From Rhinopomastus cyanomelas (taxonomy: Eukaryota > Chordata > Aves > Bucerotiformes > Rhinopomastidae): DNA of 64,000 nucleotides. The notes beneath the pieces are model-generated. The model was not told where the DNA came from, did not search any database, and worked only from the letters and a program-made list of their open reading frames with translations. The number at the start of each line of letters is the position of its first letter. Position 1 is the stretch's first letter. The position numbers and the translations under genes are program-made. Below, in pieces: positions 44,530 to 56,220 of this stretch. The stretch lies in assembly GCA_013400115.1 (NCBI GenBank), contig VXBP01001835.1, forward strand, positions 62,001 through 126,000. Direction: 5' to 3'.

Positions 44530-46697
44530 TAGAATCATAGAATCATTAGAGATTGGAAGAAACCTTGAAAAATCATCCAGTCCACTCCCCCTGCCACAGC
44601 AGGATCACCAAGACCAAGTCACAAAGGAACATATCCAGGCGGGTTTTAAATGTCTCCAGAGAAGCAGACTCCACAACCCCCCAGGCAGCCTGTTCCAGTG
44701 CTCTGTCACCCTCACCTGATATTTGTGTGGAACCTCCTCTGTTCCAGCTTGCTCCCATTGCCCCTTGTCCTATCACTAGATGACACTGAGAACAGCCTAG
44801 CTCCATCCTCCTGACACCCACCCTTCATGTATTTATAGACATTAATGAGGTCACACCTCAGTCTTCTCCAAGCTAAAGAGACCCAGCTCCCTCAACCTCT
44901 CCTCATAAGGGAGGTGTTCCACCTCTCTTATCATCTTTGTTGCCCTACGCTGAACTCTCTCCAGCAGCTCCACATCCCTCTTGAACTGAGGAGCCCAGAA
45001 CTGGACACAATACTCCAGATGTGGTCTCACCAGGGCAGAGTAGAGGGGGAGAAGAACCTCTCTTGATCTGCTAACCACCCCACTTCTGATTCACCCCAGG
45101 ATGCCGTTGGCCCTCTTGGCCACAAGAGCACATTGCTGGCTCATGGTCATCCTTCTGTGCATCCCCAGATCCGTTTCTCCTGCACTGCTCTGCAACAGCT
45201 CAGTCCCCAGCCTCTACTGGTACCTGGGGCTGTTCTTGCCCAGATGCAAGACTCTACACTTGCCCCTGTTACAGTTCATTCAATTTTTCCCTGCCCAGCT
45301 CTCCAGCCTGTCCAGATCTCGCTGAATGGCAGCACAGTCTGCAGGGGTGTCGGCGACACCACCCAGCTTTGTGTCATCAGCAAACTTGCTGACAGTTTAC
45401 TCTAATCCCTCTTCCAAGTCATTAATGAAGAGATTGAATAGGACTGCTCCCAGTACTGACCCTTGGAGGACTCCACTAGATACAGGCCTCCAACTAGACT
45501 CTGTCCCATTGACCACTATCCTCTGACTTCTACCCTACAGCCAGTTAACGATCCATCTCACTACCCAATCATCCAGTCCGCACTGCCTCAATTTGGCTCT
45601 GTGTCAGATGTCTTACTCAAGTCAAGATAGATGACATCCACGGCTCTGCCATCATCTATCCACCTGGTTATGCCCTCATAAAAGGCTATCAGGTTGGTCA
45701 AGCATGACTTTCCCTTTGTGAAGCCATGCTGACTGTCCCTAATGACCCTCCTGTTCTTCATATGCCCGGAGACAGCCTCTAGGACAAATTGTTCGATCAC
45801 CTTTCCTGGGATGGAGGTGAGGCTGACCGGTCTATAGTTATCTGAGTCCTCCTCCTTTCCCATTTAGAAGATTGGAGTGACATTAGTTCCAATCTCTAGG
45901 CACCTCTCTGATCCCTTTGACTTAGCAAAGATGATGGAGAGTGGCTTAGCAATGCCTTCCACCATCTCCCTTAGTACGCACGGGTGCATCCCACCTGGGC
46001 CCATGGATTTATGTACATCCAGCTTGCTCAACTTACCCCTAACCCAGTCCACATCAACCAACGCAGGCTCCTCTCTGGTGCTCCGTATCAGAACGGCCTC
46101 CAGAAGTAGGGACAGAGGCAAAGAAGGTGTTCAGTATCTCTGTCTTCTCTGCATCCTCTGTCTCCAGGACACCCACCTCATTCAGCAGGGGCCCTACGTT
46201 GCCTCTACATTCAGTTTTACCTGCAGTGTATTTGAAGAAGCCCTTTTTGTTGCCCTTGACCTCTCTTGCAAGGTTTCATTCCAAGGAGGCCTTGGTTTTC
46301 TTAGTTGCATCTCTACATTTTCTCACCAGAGCCTTATAGTCACCCCAAGTGGCCATCCGCTCCTTCCATGACCCGTAGACTTTCTTCTGCCTCTTGAGTT
46401 TGTCCAGCAACTCCCTGTTTAACCACGCAGGTCTTCTGGCTGCCTTCCTGGACTTTCCTGTTGGAATGCTCTTGTCTTGTGCTTCAAAGAAGTGATTTTG
46501 GGCCCCTTTACCTGCCAGTATCTTGTTAGGGGATTTCCCCTAGCAATTGCTTGAAAAGACCCAAGTTGGCCCTCCTGAAGTCCAGGGTTGTGATTCTGCT
46601 AGTTGTTCTGTTCTTATCACATGTGACCCTGAACTCCAACATCTCATAGTCACTGCAACCAAAGCTGCCCTCAGCCTTCACTTCTTCAACCAGAAGA
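44530..46697 (-). mobile_element. Long CR1 LINE, about 2.2 kb, minus strand
   Basis: The longest CR1 in the window. On the minus strand, from 3' to 5', it contains: the tail (44530); the C-terminal RT (44851-45078, LVRPHLEYCVQFWAPQFKRD); the middle RT; the early RT (45588-45863, NYRPVSLTSIPGKVIEQFVL and DVIYLDLSKTSD); the pre-RT region (45864-46121, KSMGPGGMHPCVLREM); and, up to about 46697, the region between endonuclease and RT (a FRVTCDKNRT-like stretch). Several frameshifts and stops break ORF2. No 5' end or endonuclease catalytic part is present. Confidence 0.92.
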
Positions 46698-47933
46698 GTG
46701 TCACAAAGTTACCTCATGAGGGTTTGCTTTTTGTGGGGAGTGTGGTGAGGAGTGTTTGACTGCAGACTTTGTGGCTGGTCGATTGAGTTCAGCTTTCAAG
46801 CCAACTCCATAAGTGTTCCATTGCAGCAGACGGATCCAGCTTGTTGTTAAAGTTACAAAGCCCAGTTACATGTGTTTGGTATACCCTGACACAGGGGCTG
46901 TCTAATTAGGACATGCTTCAGTCCAGCCACCTGCTAGACCTCAATTAATACTACACAGAAATCATTTCTTATTGATGGGCTTGGCCATTTTTTAGCTGCT
47001 CTGCCTTTGCCAGCTAAGTCTGAGAGCTGAAAATGTGAAGCTTCTGATATTAAATTCATCAATTCTACCAGGTTTGGCAGCAGCAAGCACATCTATTCAG
47101 ATGAATCTCCTTCTGTCTACCAATTTACTGACTGAAGTTGCTTATTCAGAAGATAAGATACCTTAAAAGGAAGAAGTGGTATAATCTCAGTTATCTTCAT
47201 ATCATAGCTTCTCCTTCTCTCATTTGCTTCCTGCCCTTCTCAGTATGGAAAGCCTTAGGGGTCTTCAGGAGGTGGGACAGCTGTTAAATCTGTCCTCTGT
47301 TTCTACTGCTGCTGGATTGTATTTTCTAGCAATCGTATTAATAGAGCTGCAGTGTCATGAACCTGCTCATCAATTCTTTTCATACTACAGAAATACTTGC
47401 TCCACTTGACATTTTTTCTCCTTGCCTGTCACTTCTCTTGTCCTTTGTCTCCAGGTCCTTCATCATTCCCCCTCCTGAAAATGAAAGCAAAGGATGATTA
47501 GTCTTCCTGCCACACTTAAACTCATTCCTTTTTGTCCTACACAGCCACTGTGTTTTGTCAGTGTTCCCCTACAAGTGGCTGAAGAACCATTTGGTAGTGT
47601 TTTCAGTTCCCCTGTGGAATCAAAGCATCTTGCCTTTTGGCAACACTCCCTTTGATTTCTGCTTTTCCCCCACTGAAACAGTGGCTTTCAGTGCTGACTT
47701 AGTGAAACAGTCATTTCTTGTGGACATTCTTTCTTTTGTTTTCAAAGGTTGTTCTTGATCCGGAAGGGGTAGTCCTTGTTGGGAATAGAGCTGTTGGAAC
47801 TCTTGGTTTACAGAAACTCCAGATGTCTTCATGTTTCTGCGATTTAGAAAGCTTGAAGAAGTTCCAGACGGGTTTCTATCACACTTACTGTCCTGCACAA
47901 AGGACCTTTAGTGTTAGGCCTGCTTCTCCTTTA
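46698..47933. other. PATJ intron, unique sequence
   Basis: No feature seen. Confidence 0.5.
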
Positions 47934-47977
47934 TCACAGAATCATTCAGGTTTGAAAAGACCTTTGAGATCGTAATT
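47934..47977 (-). mobile_element. CR1 3' tip, minus strand
   Basis: A short tip, atcacagaatcattcaggtttg followed by aaaagacctttgagatcg. Only about 45 bp can be recognised. Confidence 0.65.
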
Positions 47978-48175
47978 TATATTTTAGTTCCTTTTGAATC
48001 ACCATTACATCAATAGTGTTTTCTAAGTTCTTAGGTAGCTTTTTGCTAGATGTTGAAGACAAGTTTGAAAATAGTATTTCCACTTGTTTTAATTCCTCTA
48101 GTGGTAATGAGAAATCTTTATCAGTGTTCAGCTCTAAACCTGTGTGATGTGGTTTTACTTTACTTTTTGCTTTGG

Positions 48176-48345
48176 TCCAGAGAGGTGGTGGAAGCTCCAT
48201 TCCTGGAGACATTCAAGGTCAGGCTTGATGGGGCTCTGAGCAACCTAATCTAGTTAAAGATGTTCCTGCTCACTGCAAGGAGATTGGACTAGAAGACCTT
48301 TAAAGACCCCTTCCAGGCCACACACAATGTGATTGAATGACTTTG
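48176..48345 (+). mobile_element. Old CR1 3' end, plus strand
   Basis: gagaggtggtggaagctcc, tggagacattcaaggtcagg, then gattggactagaagacc to ccttccaggccacacac. Old and diverged. Confidence 0.8.
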
Positions 48346-49129
48346 CTGGTTTAAGCCTTTCAGTTGACACTTTAACTTTTTTGAACTTGAAGCAAACTTG
48401 CAAACAACTTGTAAAATAGTTTAGCAAAACTTTTGGCCTTCTGCAAAACTGAGCCTTCAAAATGCTTCACCTTACAGACCCCAAAATGTTACAGCATGGC
48501 TTTGTGGAGTTTTTTCTCCCCATGCTGGAAACACTTTATTTGTGGCAGAGGTTATTTTGGAGGAGGTCACTCTCCGCTAAGAGGTTTCTTAGGCTTCTCA
48601 AACCCTAAAAACCATCAGGTTTCGAAAAGGTTTTTATTGTTTTTGTAATCCAAACAAGTCAAAGGCAGGGTGAGCATACAAAGGAGCTATTTGTACTTGG
48701 AAGCAGCTGTGCCACAGGCTTCAGCAATAGGCATGGGGTTTTTTCCTGGATAGCTGTAGGTGTGCGCTAAGAATCTGCTAATAGGCTAATGTGCACCCCG
48801 TTGTGGATCACTGCTATAATGAGGGGTTACGTATAAAAAGAGGCAGAGGAAATGGATGGGTAGAGTTGTTTGTAATGGAATGTTTTGTAAGATCTCCCTT
48901 GGGGCGTTCAGAACTACAGTTTAGGTCTGCTTTAGCATTGAAGCAATCCTAAGGTAGAGGGTAGACCTTAAACCCCACTGAAAACAAAGTGATAACTGCT
49001 GAAAGAACCTGGCATCTCTAATTTTAATTGATACTGATCTCTACTTTTAATTGATACTGTACTTTTTTTACTCACATCTTTTGTCCCTCAGTTGACTGCT
49101 TGGTTTCAAATAAGTTTCAAATAATAAAA
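48346..49129. other. PATJ intron, unique sequence
   Basis: No feature seen. Confidence 0.5.
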
Positions 49130-49256
49130 ATCACAGAATCACAAAATCACTGTGGTTGGAAAAGACCCCTGGGATCTTCAAGTCCAACCATCTACCCTAC
49201 CTTACAAGTTCACCCCTAAACCATATCCCTCAACACCTCATCCAAACGATCTTTAA
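49130..49256 (-). mobile_element. Old CR1 3' end, minus strand
   Basis: aatcacagaatcacaaaatc, tggttggaaaagacccctgg, caagtccaaccatctaccc and cctaaaccatatccctcaac, typical of an old avian CR1 family. Confidence 0.85.
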
Positions 49257-49769
49257 TAAGAAAAAAATTGGGTGAGGTGGAGAAGATAATGGACTGTGCT
49301 CAGACGTCCTGTCTGCAGGGATATTTAACTGGATCTAATAAAGGAAAATAATGCCCCCTTCCTTTTATTTTGTCTCTAGATAATGTAGAAATCAATGAAG
49401 CTGTAAGAAAGCATAATGATTTATCATGGGCCTGTTTGAGGATTGGTAGTTTCTCTACCAAAACAAGAGATTTTGAAACTTCTCTAGATTTTTGACTCCT
49501 CATTCCACCCTGTGGTAAATCTGTAGCTGCATAGGGTGCAGGAGGGGAGAGCGTGCTTGTACTCGTGTGCGTAGGTTGGTTCAGACAAACCCACACTGCC
49601 TGCAGGGTTGGGGTTAGAAAGGTCTTTGGGACTGTGAGCAGAGTGGCCTCATCACACCAAAGGCTTTTTGCAGCTTTCGTAGTGTCAGCAATGTTTATAA
49701 TCGTCTAAAGGGGTGGTGGATTTCATTAAAAACAAAAGATGAAGCAAAGGAATGGAGTTAATCTGAGAG

Positions 49770-50172
49770 CTAGAACCTCTCTGCTGTGAAGCCAGGCTGG
49801 GAGAGTTGGGGAGGTTTAGCTGGAAAAGAGAAGGCTCCAGGGAGACCTTAGTGTGGCCTTTCAAGGCATAAAATGGCCAGTAAGAGAGATGGGGAGAGTT
49901 TTTAGCAGAGGCTGCTGTGACAGGACAAGAGATGATGGGTAAGCTGAGGGGAGGTTCAGACTAGATAGTAGGAGGTAATCTTTTTACACTAAAGATGATG
50001 AGAGCCTGGCGCAGGTTGCCCAGATTGGTGGTAGGAGCCCCATCCCTGGAACCATCTCAGGACAGGCTGGACCTTGGGATTCTGAACAGCCTGGTCTGGT
50101 TGCAGATGTCACTGCAGCGGGTTGGACTGAATGAATGTTCAGGGTCCCTTCCAACCCAAAGCAGTCTGTGAT
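49770..50172 (+). mobile_element. Old CR1 LINE, plus strand
   Basis: It starts near gagctagaacctctctgctg and gives worn ORF2 sequence (gagaaggctccagggagacc). It ends at ggtcccttccaacccaaagc. Diverged family. Confidence 0.82.
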
Positions 50173-53100
50173 GCCCTGGTAAGTCCATGAGATGTACAGC
50201 AGTATGACCTTAGCAAGTGTTTGTGTCACTGCGGGCAAAGACAGGAAAACGATCATTGGCACTTTGGAAAAATGCCAGAATTATTAACAATGACTACATA
50301 AACCCAAAGACACTGAGAAATGGGTACAGTTCTGGAGGAGCTGACTTGGTCAGAGTCTAAACCAAAGGAAAACACTTGTGACATTTATTTTAATTGTTTT
50401 TTGGGGAGAGTGATCTCCAGGTGAGGTGGCTTGTGCAGCTGAACACTGCCTCTCCAATAGATGTCACTGCAATCAACAGCAAGTAGAGATGATGTTCAAA
50501 GAGGAAGATGTCGCTTCAAGCTTTAAGAACATAAAATGCTGGTGGGGGAGAGTGGTTGTTGCAGTGTGTAATTTCCTTAAACGTAGTAACAAGTTGTATT
50601 TAGCAGAGTGGATTTCCAGAGATGGTGCAAGAGGATCAGGATTAGACAAACAGAGCAATGACTTTCATTTTTTAGCTCTGTGTTAATCTCTATTTAATGT
50701 GAGGCGTGCTGCTAATCTTCTTTTCCCGTTCTTGTTCTGGCCCGTAATTAGCTGAAATATGTAAGTTTTATAACCAGCCCTAATATCAGGTCCAGAAGGA
50801 CTGTTCATGCTGGGCAGACTCACAAGCTGTTGTGCCTCTTGAGGATAGATTAGGATGTTGGTGTCATTGCAGTTTGAGGTTGAGGTCTAGTTTGGAGTTT
50901 TGTTACTGGGCTGGGTTGTTGGGGTTTGGGGTTTTTTTGATCCTTTTTGTGAATCACATGCACAGTTCTCATCATCTGATGAAGTACTGCAAGAGGAAAT
51001 TAGATTTTTGATGAATTAATAGTAAAATTGCAGCTGGGACTTCTTCTGGTTTTTTTACTGTGCGCTTGTACATAATGCACTGAACAGATGGCTCTGTGTA
51101 TGCTGCGATACGTACCCTAAAGAAAGGACAATGAAGTTTAAAAATCAACAAATTAACGGCATTAACAAAATAAGGGAGTATTTTGAGTTTGTTTTTAAAC
51201 GTGGCTTTTGGAATAGAGAATGGATGAGGACTTCCCAAAATAACGAAGCATGTTTATAAATTTCAAGGAAGATTTGATCTTTGCTTTTCTTAATTACTAA
51301 ATGAAGGATTTAGATTTCTTTTCATTTAAGACTCAATGCAGAAAAACTTCACGGTGCTGGCTCGGGGTTTCAGCAACTGCATGTTAGCATCAAGTTTGAA
51401 TCTTTCTGATGCTGATAGTGACAGATTGGGTTTGCTTTCTGACATTACAAAAACCCCAAACAACCCAACCCCTTGCCATGAACACATCTCAACGTGGGGG
51501 CAATTTGCAGCGCTGGAGAACAGCGCGTTTCATGAAGGTATTTGACTATTAGAAATTAATTTTTAACCCTTGTATCTTGCGTGAGAGGGATGCTCAGATA
51601 AAACCCATCCATTAACCGCTCCTTTGCCGTGCGGTGGGTCATTAAGCGCAACAGTACCTGCAGCTCCCAGCGATACAAACAAGCGTTTGAGGTGACTCGT
51701 GCTGGGGGAAAGAGATGTCATTCGAATGCTGGCAGAGTAAGGCAGAGCACAAACAGCAGCCGTAGAGTATCATCAGTGGGTCAGATGTGGGAAACCAGAG
51801 CTCTGCTTTTCTCCCTGCATACTTTCATAGGCAGCTTTCATCTGCTGGCAGATGTGACTGTTAGCTTGTGGGTAGCTCGAAATTAATATAATTGATGGCA
51901 TCTCATAATAGAAACAGACAGACGGTTTGCCCTTAAGGAGAGGAAAAAAATCTCAGCAAAATAGGCCCAAGGTCGTCAGAAGAAAGACAAGCACTGAGTC
52001 TGTGTATGATGAGGATTTGAGCTGCTTACAGCATTGAATGTTTGTCAGGAATGCAGATATCTTGAAGTACATGCTGATACAGCAATGGTACAAGGGGGTT
52101 TCCCAGGTAAGAATTCAGATCTCATTCTCTCTGTCTCTCTCTCTCTATTGTGTTTTGTTTCCAGCAAGTAATTTTAAGTATTTTTTGTGATAATTTAGAA
52201 CTATTGAAGTGCTGGAGATAAGAAAATAACAGCACAGATCCTTTTCTTTCTAAATTTTTTTTCTCTTCAGTTTGAAGCATGGACGTATAGCATGACTGGA
52301 ATATTGAATGCATTTAATATCTCGACGGTGTGTTGTCCTCTGTTTGCTTATAAATCAGTGTTTCTGTGTACGGTGGGGTTCAACGTTCTTATAATACAGA
52401 ACTGACGTGAACACGCAGTGCTTCAAGTATAAGAATCCCTAGCAATAAATTTCTTGCTGTATGGAATAATCTACTCTTCCATAACTGTTATTGTAATGTA
52501 GAGACAGATGGCTGAATTTTCTTCACTTTGCTTGTTAAGAATGTGTTAGGTAAATGTTTTTAGACTAAAATATAAAGCTGCTGGGGAATCTAAACTGAAT
52601 ATTCAGCATTTTCCTGGTAGAAGGAGGCAAAACAAGAATAAAGCAATGTAGTAGCAAGCAAATGAGCTATTTGCATGGAAGGATAATCTAATCTTTAAAT
52701 ATTGCCTTAGACTGCTTTTGTTCTTTAGGTACGATCTTTTCTTCCAACACAAGCCAGGTACCCAGAGACTTGCATTAAAATGCCAGGCATTAAGTACCCT
52801 GGTCTGATGTTTTCAGGTTGTCTGAGGCATGGTGCAGGTGGCTTATGTTGTTTGGGATCTTTGATCCTACTCGGGTGTTACAGAGGAGTCATTTCCTATA
52901 ACTTACCGCTCAGAGATAACGTCTGCAGCACAAATCGGTGTATGCAGGTATAAACTTGCTGCAGGAGGATAGTACAGGTAGATTGCTCTCACTGAAAAAC
53001 ACTTAATATCACTGCAATGACTTGCAACTCAAAAAATATGTTAAAAGGAAGTGGATATTTAAATTAAGAAATGAAAGTCAAACTCCTGACCCTTGAAGAA

Positions 53101-53835
53101 GGGGGGATTATGTGGTTATGTTCTTGAGTGTCTGATTTTTAGATAGGGAAATATCTTTCATCATTACCAACATAAACAGTGCTGCTCCACTGCACGTAAA
53201 AAAAAAGCAGCTGTACTATGTATCATGTCTTGTCCAGGCTAGCTCAGTGTTGCTTCTAGCCAGAATATAGATTATTTGCGTAATAGCTCTGCTCCAAAAT
53301 GGTCTGCTGGCTTTAAACAGTAGCTACTCCAAACATGAAGTGAAAAAAAGCCTCTAACAGCAGGGAAAGTAAAAATGTTAAACGACAGCCATTGTGTTCT
53401 TTGCAGATGTTATCTCATTTTCCACACTGTTTTCAGACAGCTGTCCAGAATAACTTCTTTAACTGCATGAGAAAGTTGAAGTTATCTTTTGCTCATCAGC
53501 CTGAAAGTCCAATTCTCCCTTACTCAATGTGTAATGGCTTAGGGGCTAGTGATCAATTTGCCTTCTGCTTTCAGCAGGTAGATAATTGCTCTTTAGCAGG
53601 ATAGCTGGCATTTAAAGAGCAGTCAGTGTTTGTCTGGTAGGTGTGCTGGCTGTGCACACTGGGGCAGGCAAGTAAAAATTTGCTTTATGCCTTGTAGTGG
53701 CCACATCTATATAGAAAACTACTTGCAAGATCATGACATTAAGGAGGTCTCTACACACATACATATGCACATACGTAAGAGTGTGTAGAGAAGACTGCTC
53801 TCTGCATGACATTAACATCTCTAGTTTATCAGCAA
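50173..53835. other. PATJ intron, 3.7 kb, unique sequence
   Basis: No CR1 recognised. A (CT)n-rich run lies at 52120-52147. Open frames are short and unrecognised. Confidence 0.5.
52120..52147 (+). repeat. (CT)n microsatellite
   Basis: tctctctgtctctctctctct short tandem repeat. Confidence 0.8.
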
Positions 53836-54302
53836 ATCATAGAATGACCAGTGTTGGAAGGGACCTTAAAGATCATCTAGTTCCAACCCCCATGCACAGG
53901 CAGGGACACCTTCACTAGAACAGATTACTCTGGGCTCCATCCAGCCTGGCCTTCAACACTTCCAGGGATGGGGTAGCCGCAACTTCCTTGGACAACCTGT
54001 TCCAATATCTCGGCACCCTCTTTCCTGAATTTCTTCCTCATGTCCAATCTCATTCCCCCCTCTTCAAGGGTGTAACCATTTCCCTTGTCTTATTGCTAAG
54101 CACCTGTGTCAAAAGCCCTATCCCAGCTTTCATGTAGCCCCCTTCAGGATTGGAAGGCTGCTAGAAGGTCACCTGGTAGCCTACTCTTCTCCGGGCTGAA
54201 CAACCCCATCTTGCGCATCCTGTCCTCACAGGAGAGGTGCTCCAGCCCTCTGATTATTGTAGTTGCTCTCCTCTGGACACCTTCCAGGAGCTCTGTACCA
54301 TT
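53836..54302 (-). mobile_element. CR1 LINE, third family, minus strand
   Basis: atcatagaatgaccagtgttgg then catctagttccaacccccat and caggcagggacaccttcac. It runs through worn ORF2 to ggacaccttccaggagctc. The same family as 61622-62598. Confidence 0.9.
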
Positions 54303-54452
54303 CTGTTGTTGATACAATATTTTTACCATGTTGAAATTAAAAGAACTCTTGTGGCAACTGGCTAAAGAGCAGGTGATTCTTTCTGTTATCCCAGAGGTAA
54401 AAATGAGCCTTTTATTATTAATGATGGGCAAGGATGTTTGCTTCATGAGTGC

Positions 54453-55097
54453 TTAGGGATCAGGGCTTGTGTTCCTCTGTCTCTGCTTCCCCAAAAAGTT
54501 TTTAGAGTATTGGAGTATTGGAGACTTGAGCCTTTGAGGACCATCAAGGAAATAGCAAATGTCTGCTGCTGTGAACGTAAAAAGTGGAATGGAGCTCTGT
54601 GGAGCATTGCCCCCTGATGCTGAGGACCATGGGCTGTGCTGGCACTGCTCTTCAGAGAGCAATTGAGCAGAGTCCACAGCCACGATGGCGATGAGTGGGC
54701 ACTCTCTGTGCTCCCCAGAGTGAGGGAGGAGCTCCTCTTTAAGATACCCGCTAATCCACATTACCTCAGTGAATGCAGTGTTTCCAATGGGAGATGGTAG
54801 GTCCAGGACCACTGACCCACTGGTTGTCTTGGTGCTCCTAGCTCTGGCATTGCCCTGTCCACCACTTGGGCTGTGGGAAGCAGCCAGGATCCACAGCTGG
54901 AATTTGAGATCCAGAAGCTGGGTTGATGTTGGTGTCATATTCTGGGGTTGTTCTGAGAAGATGTTAGGGGTCTTGGTCTTGGGGAAGGACAAGGCCTTAG
55001 TGTAGAGGAGGACCCTACTCTTCTCAATGTCTTTATGCAGACAGGCCAGCACAGAGCCAGGAGACAACTGCCAACCCAACAGTGAGCTGAATTTGGA
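54453..55097 (-). other. Unidentified open frame, possible second exon of a nested gene
   Basis: A minus-strand frame of about 200 codons, open from the TAG at 55140-55142 down to a TAA at 54453-54455. It contains no CR1 sequence. Examples of its reading: CLHKDIEKSRVLLYTKALSF, SSIPLFTFTAADICYFLDGP. I recognise no family. An AG on the minus strand just before CTCACTG (exon start about 55085) would join in phase to the frame at 55912-56220. A minus-strand AATAAA lies at 54411-54416, about 37 bp past the stop. It could equally be a chance frame or an old retrocopy. Confidence 0.25.
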
Positions 55098-55495
55098 AAT
55101 TCCTGTTAGGCAATGAGTGCACCAGTGCCAGACACGGCGCTACGTTGTCTAAAGCCAGCAGTGGTAAACCTTTACTTCGTTGTACCAGTTTGCCATTGCT
55201 CTGTCAATACCAAGTGCTTGTAACAGTTGTTTTAATGCTTCAGATAGTTTCAGAGGCCTTTTAACATCCCTTAATTGAAACTCAAGTACATTAGCTATCA
55301 CAAGTGAAAATTCTTCTGAGTTTTACCTCTGATTTCAGAATCATAAGCTTCAGTAGCATTTTTTGACCTGTAAATCTTAAACTTTAAACGTTGAAGCAGG
55401 TCCTCTATAAAGTGAGGTAGGAAGTCATTATTTCTGTGGTGTGATGGCCCTGGGAATATTATGAGATGTTGAACATGAGTTCTCATACTTGTCAC

Positions 55496-55673
55496 ATACT
55501 GGCTGGAACGGGCTACTCAGGGCAGTGCTGGAGTCCCCATCCCTGGAGAGATTTAGATGACATGTGGGCCTGGTCCTTAGGGACATGGTTTAGTGATGAC
55601 CTGGTAGCTGCTGGTTCAAAGGTTGGACTTAATGATCTTCAAAGTCTTTTCCAACCAGAGATTCTGTGATTCA
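55496..55673 (+). mobile_element. Old CR1 3' end, plus strand
   Basis: acatactggctggaacggg, ggagtccccatccctggag, then aaggttggacttaatgatc to ccaaccagagattctgtgat. Diverged but clear. Confidence 0.85.
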
Positions 55674-55911
55674 TTTACTTAGAGCTGAACGACATACCAA
55701 AACTGGGTGGAATTTGAATGGAAAGGGCAGAGGGCACAGAGCATTTGTTTTTGTATGCACATGCATGTGGAGCTGAGTTGTAGCTCTTGACTTCAAGCTT
55801 GTGAGACCAGAGAGGGATAGCATCGTTCAAGTGGTTCTTATTAATATTACACTACCAAGACTCCATCCCTCCAGGTGCTCTGGGAGTAAAGATCAAGCAG
55901 CAGCATTTATT

Positions 55912-56220
55912 CTACCTTAAAATAACAGTAAAGTGTATCCTGTACAACAGCAATGTGCAATGATCCTGAAGTGGTCTGCTCTGGTAGAAGCACCCCTGCT
56001 CCGTCACGCTGTCCTCGTACTGCTCAGCTGCAACAGACCAGCTGGATTCCTGGCGGAAAAGGAGAGATGAGCTTCCCTTGATGCTGGACCCTTTGGCTCC
56101 CTGCGCCAGCCTCACCTTGACCTGGCCCTTCTGCAGTGAATTGCAAACCATGTTCTGAAGCAGCACATGGCAAACAAAATCTGTGTTAAACCCCTGAGGC
56201 TTGGCTGTACTGCCCTCCAT
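55912..56220 (-). other. Unidentified open frame, possible first exon of a nested gene
   Basis: A 102-codon minus-strand frame. The ATG (56218-56220) has A at -3 and G at +4, a good start context. It reads MEGSTAKPQGFNTDFVCHVL and later SSWSVAAEQYEDSVTEQGCF. At its end TTAAG is followed by gtagaa, a usable donor, two bases into a codon. No signal peptide, membrane segment or known domain is evident. I recognise no homologue. Confidence 0.25.

Noticed and set aside
52729..52757. Possible exon (ttctttag, 29 nt, gtaccc)
   Set aside because: Phase fits exon 43230 but the product GTIFSSNTSQ has no counterpart in the family and the donor is weak.
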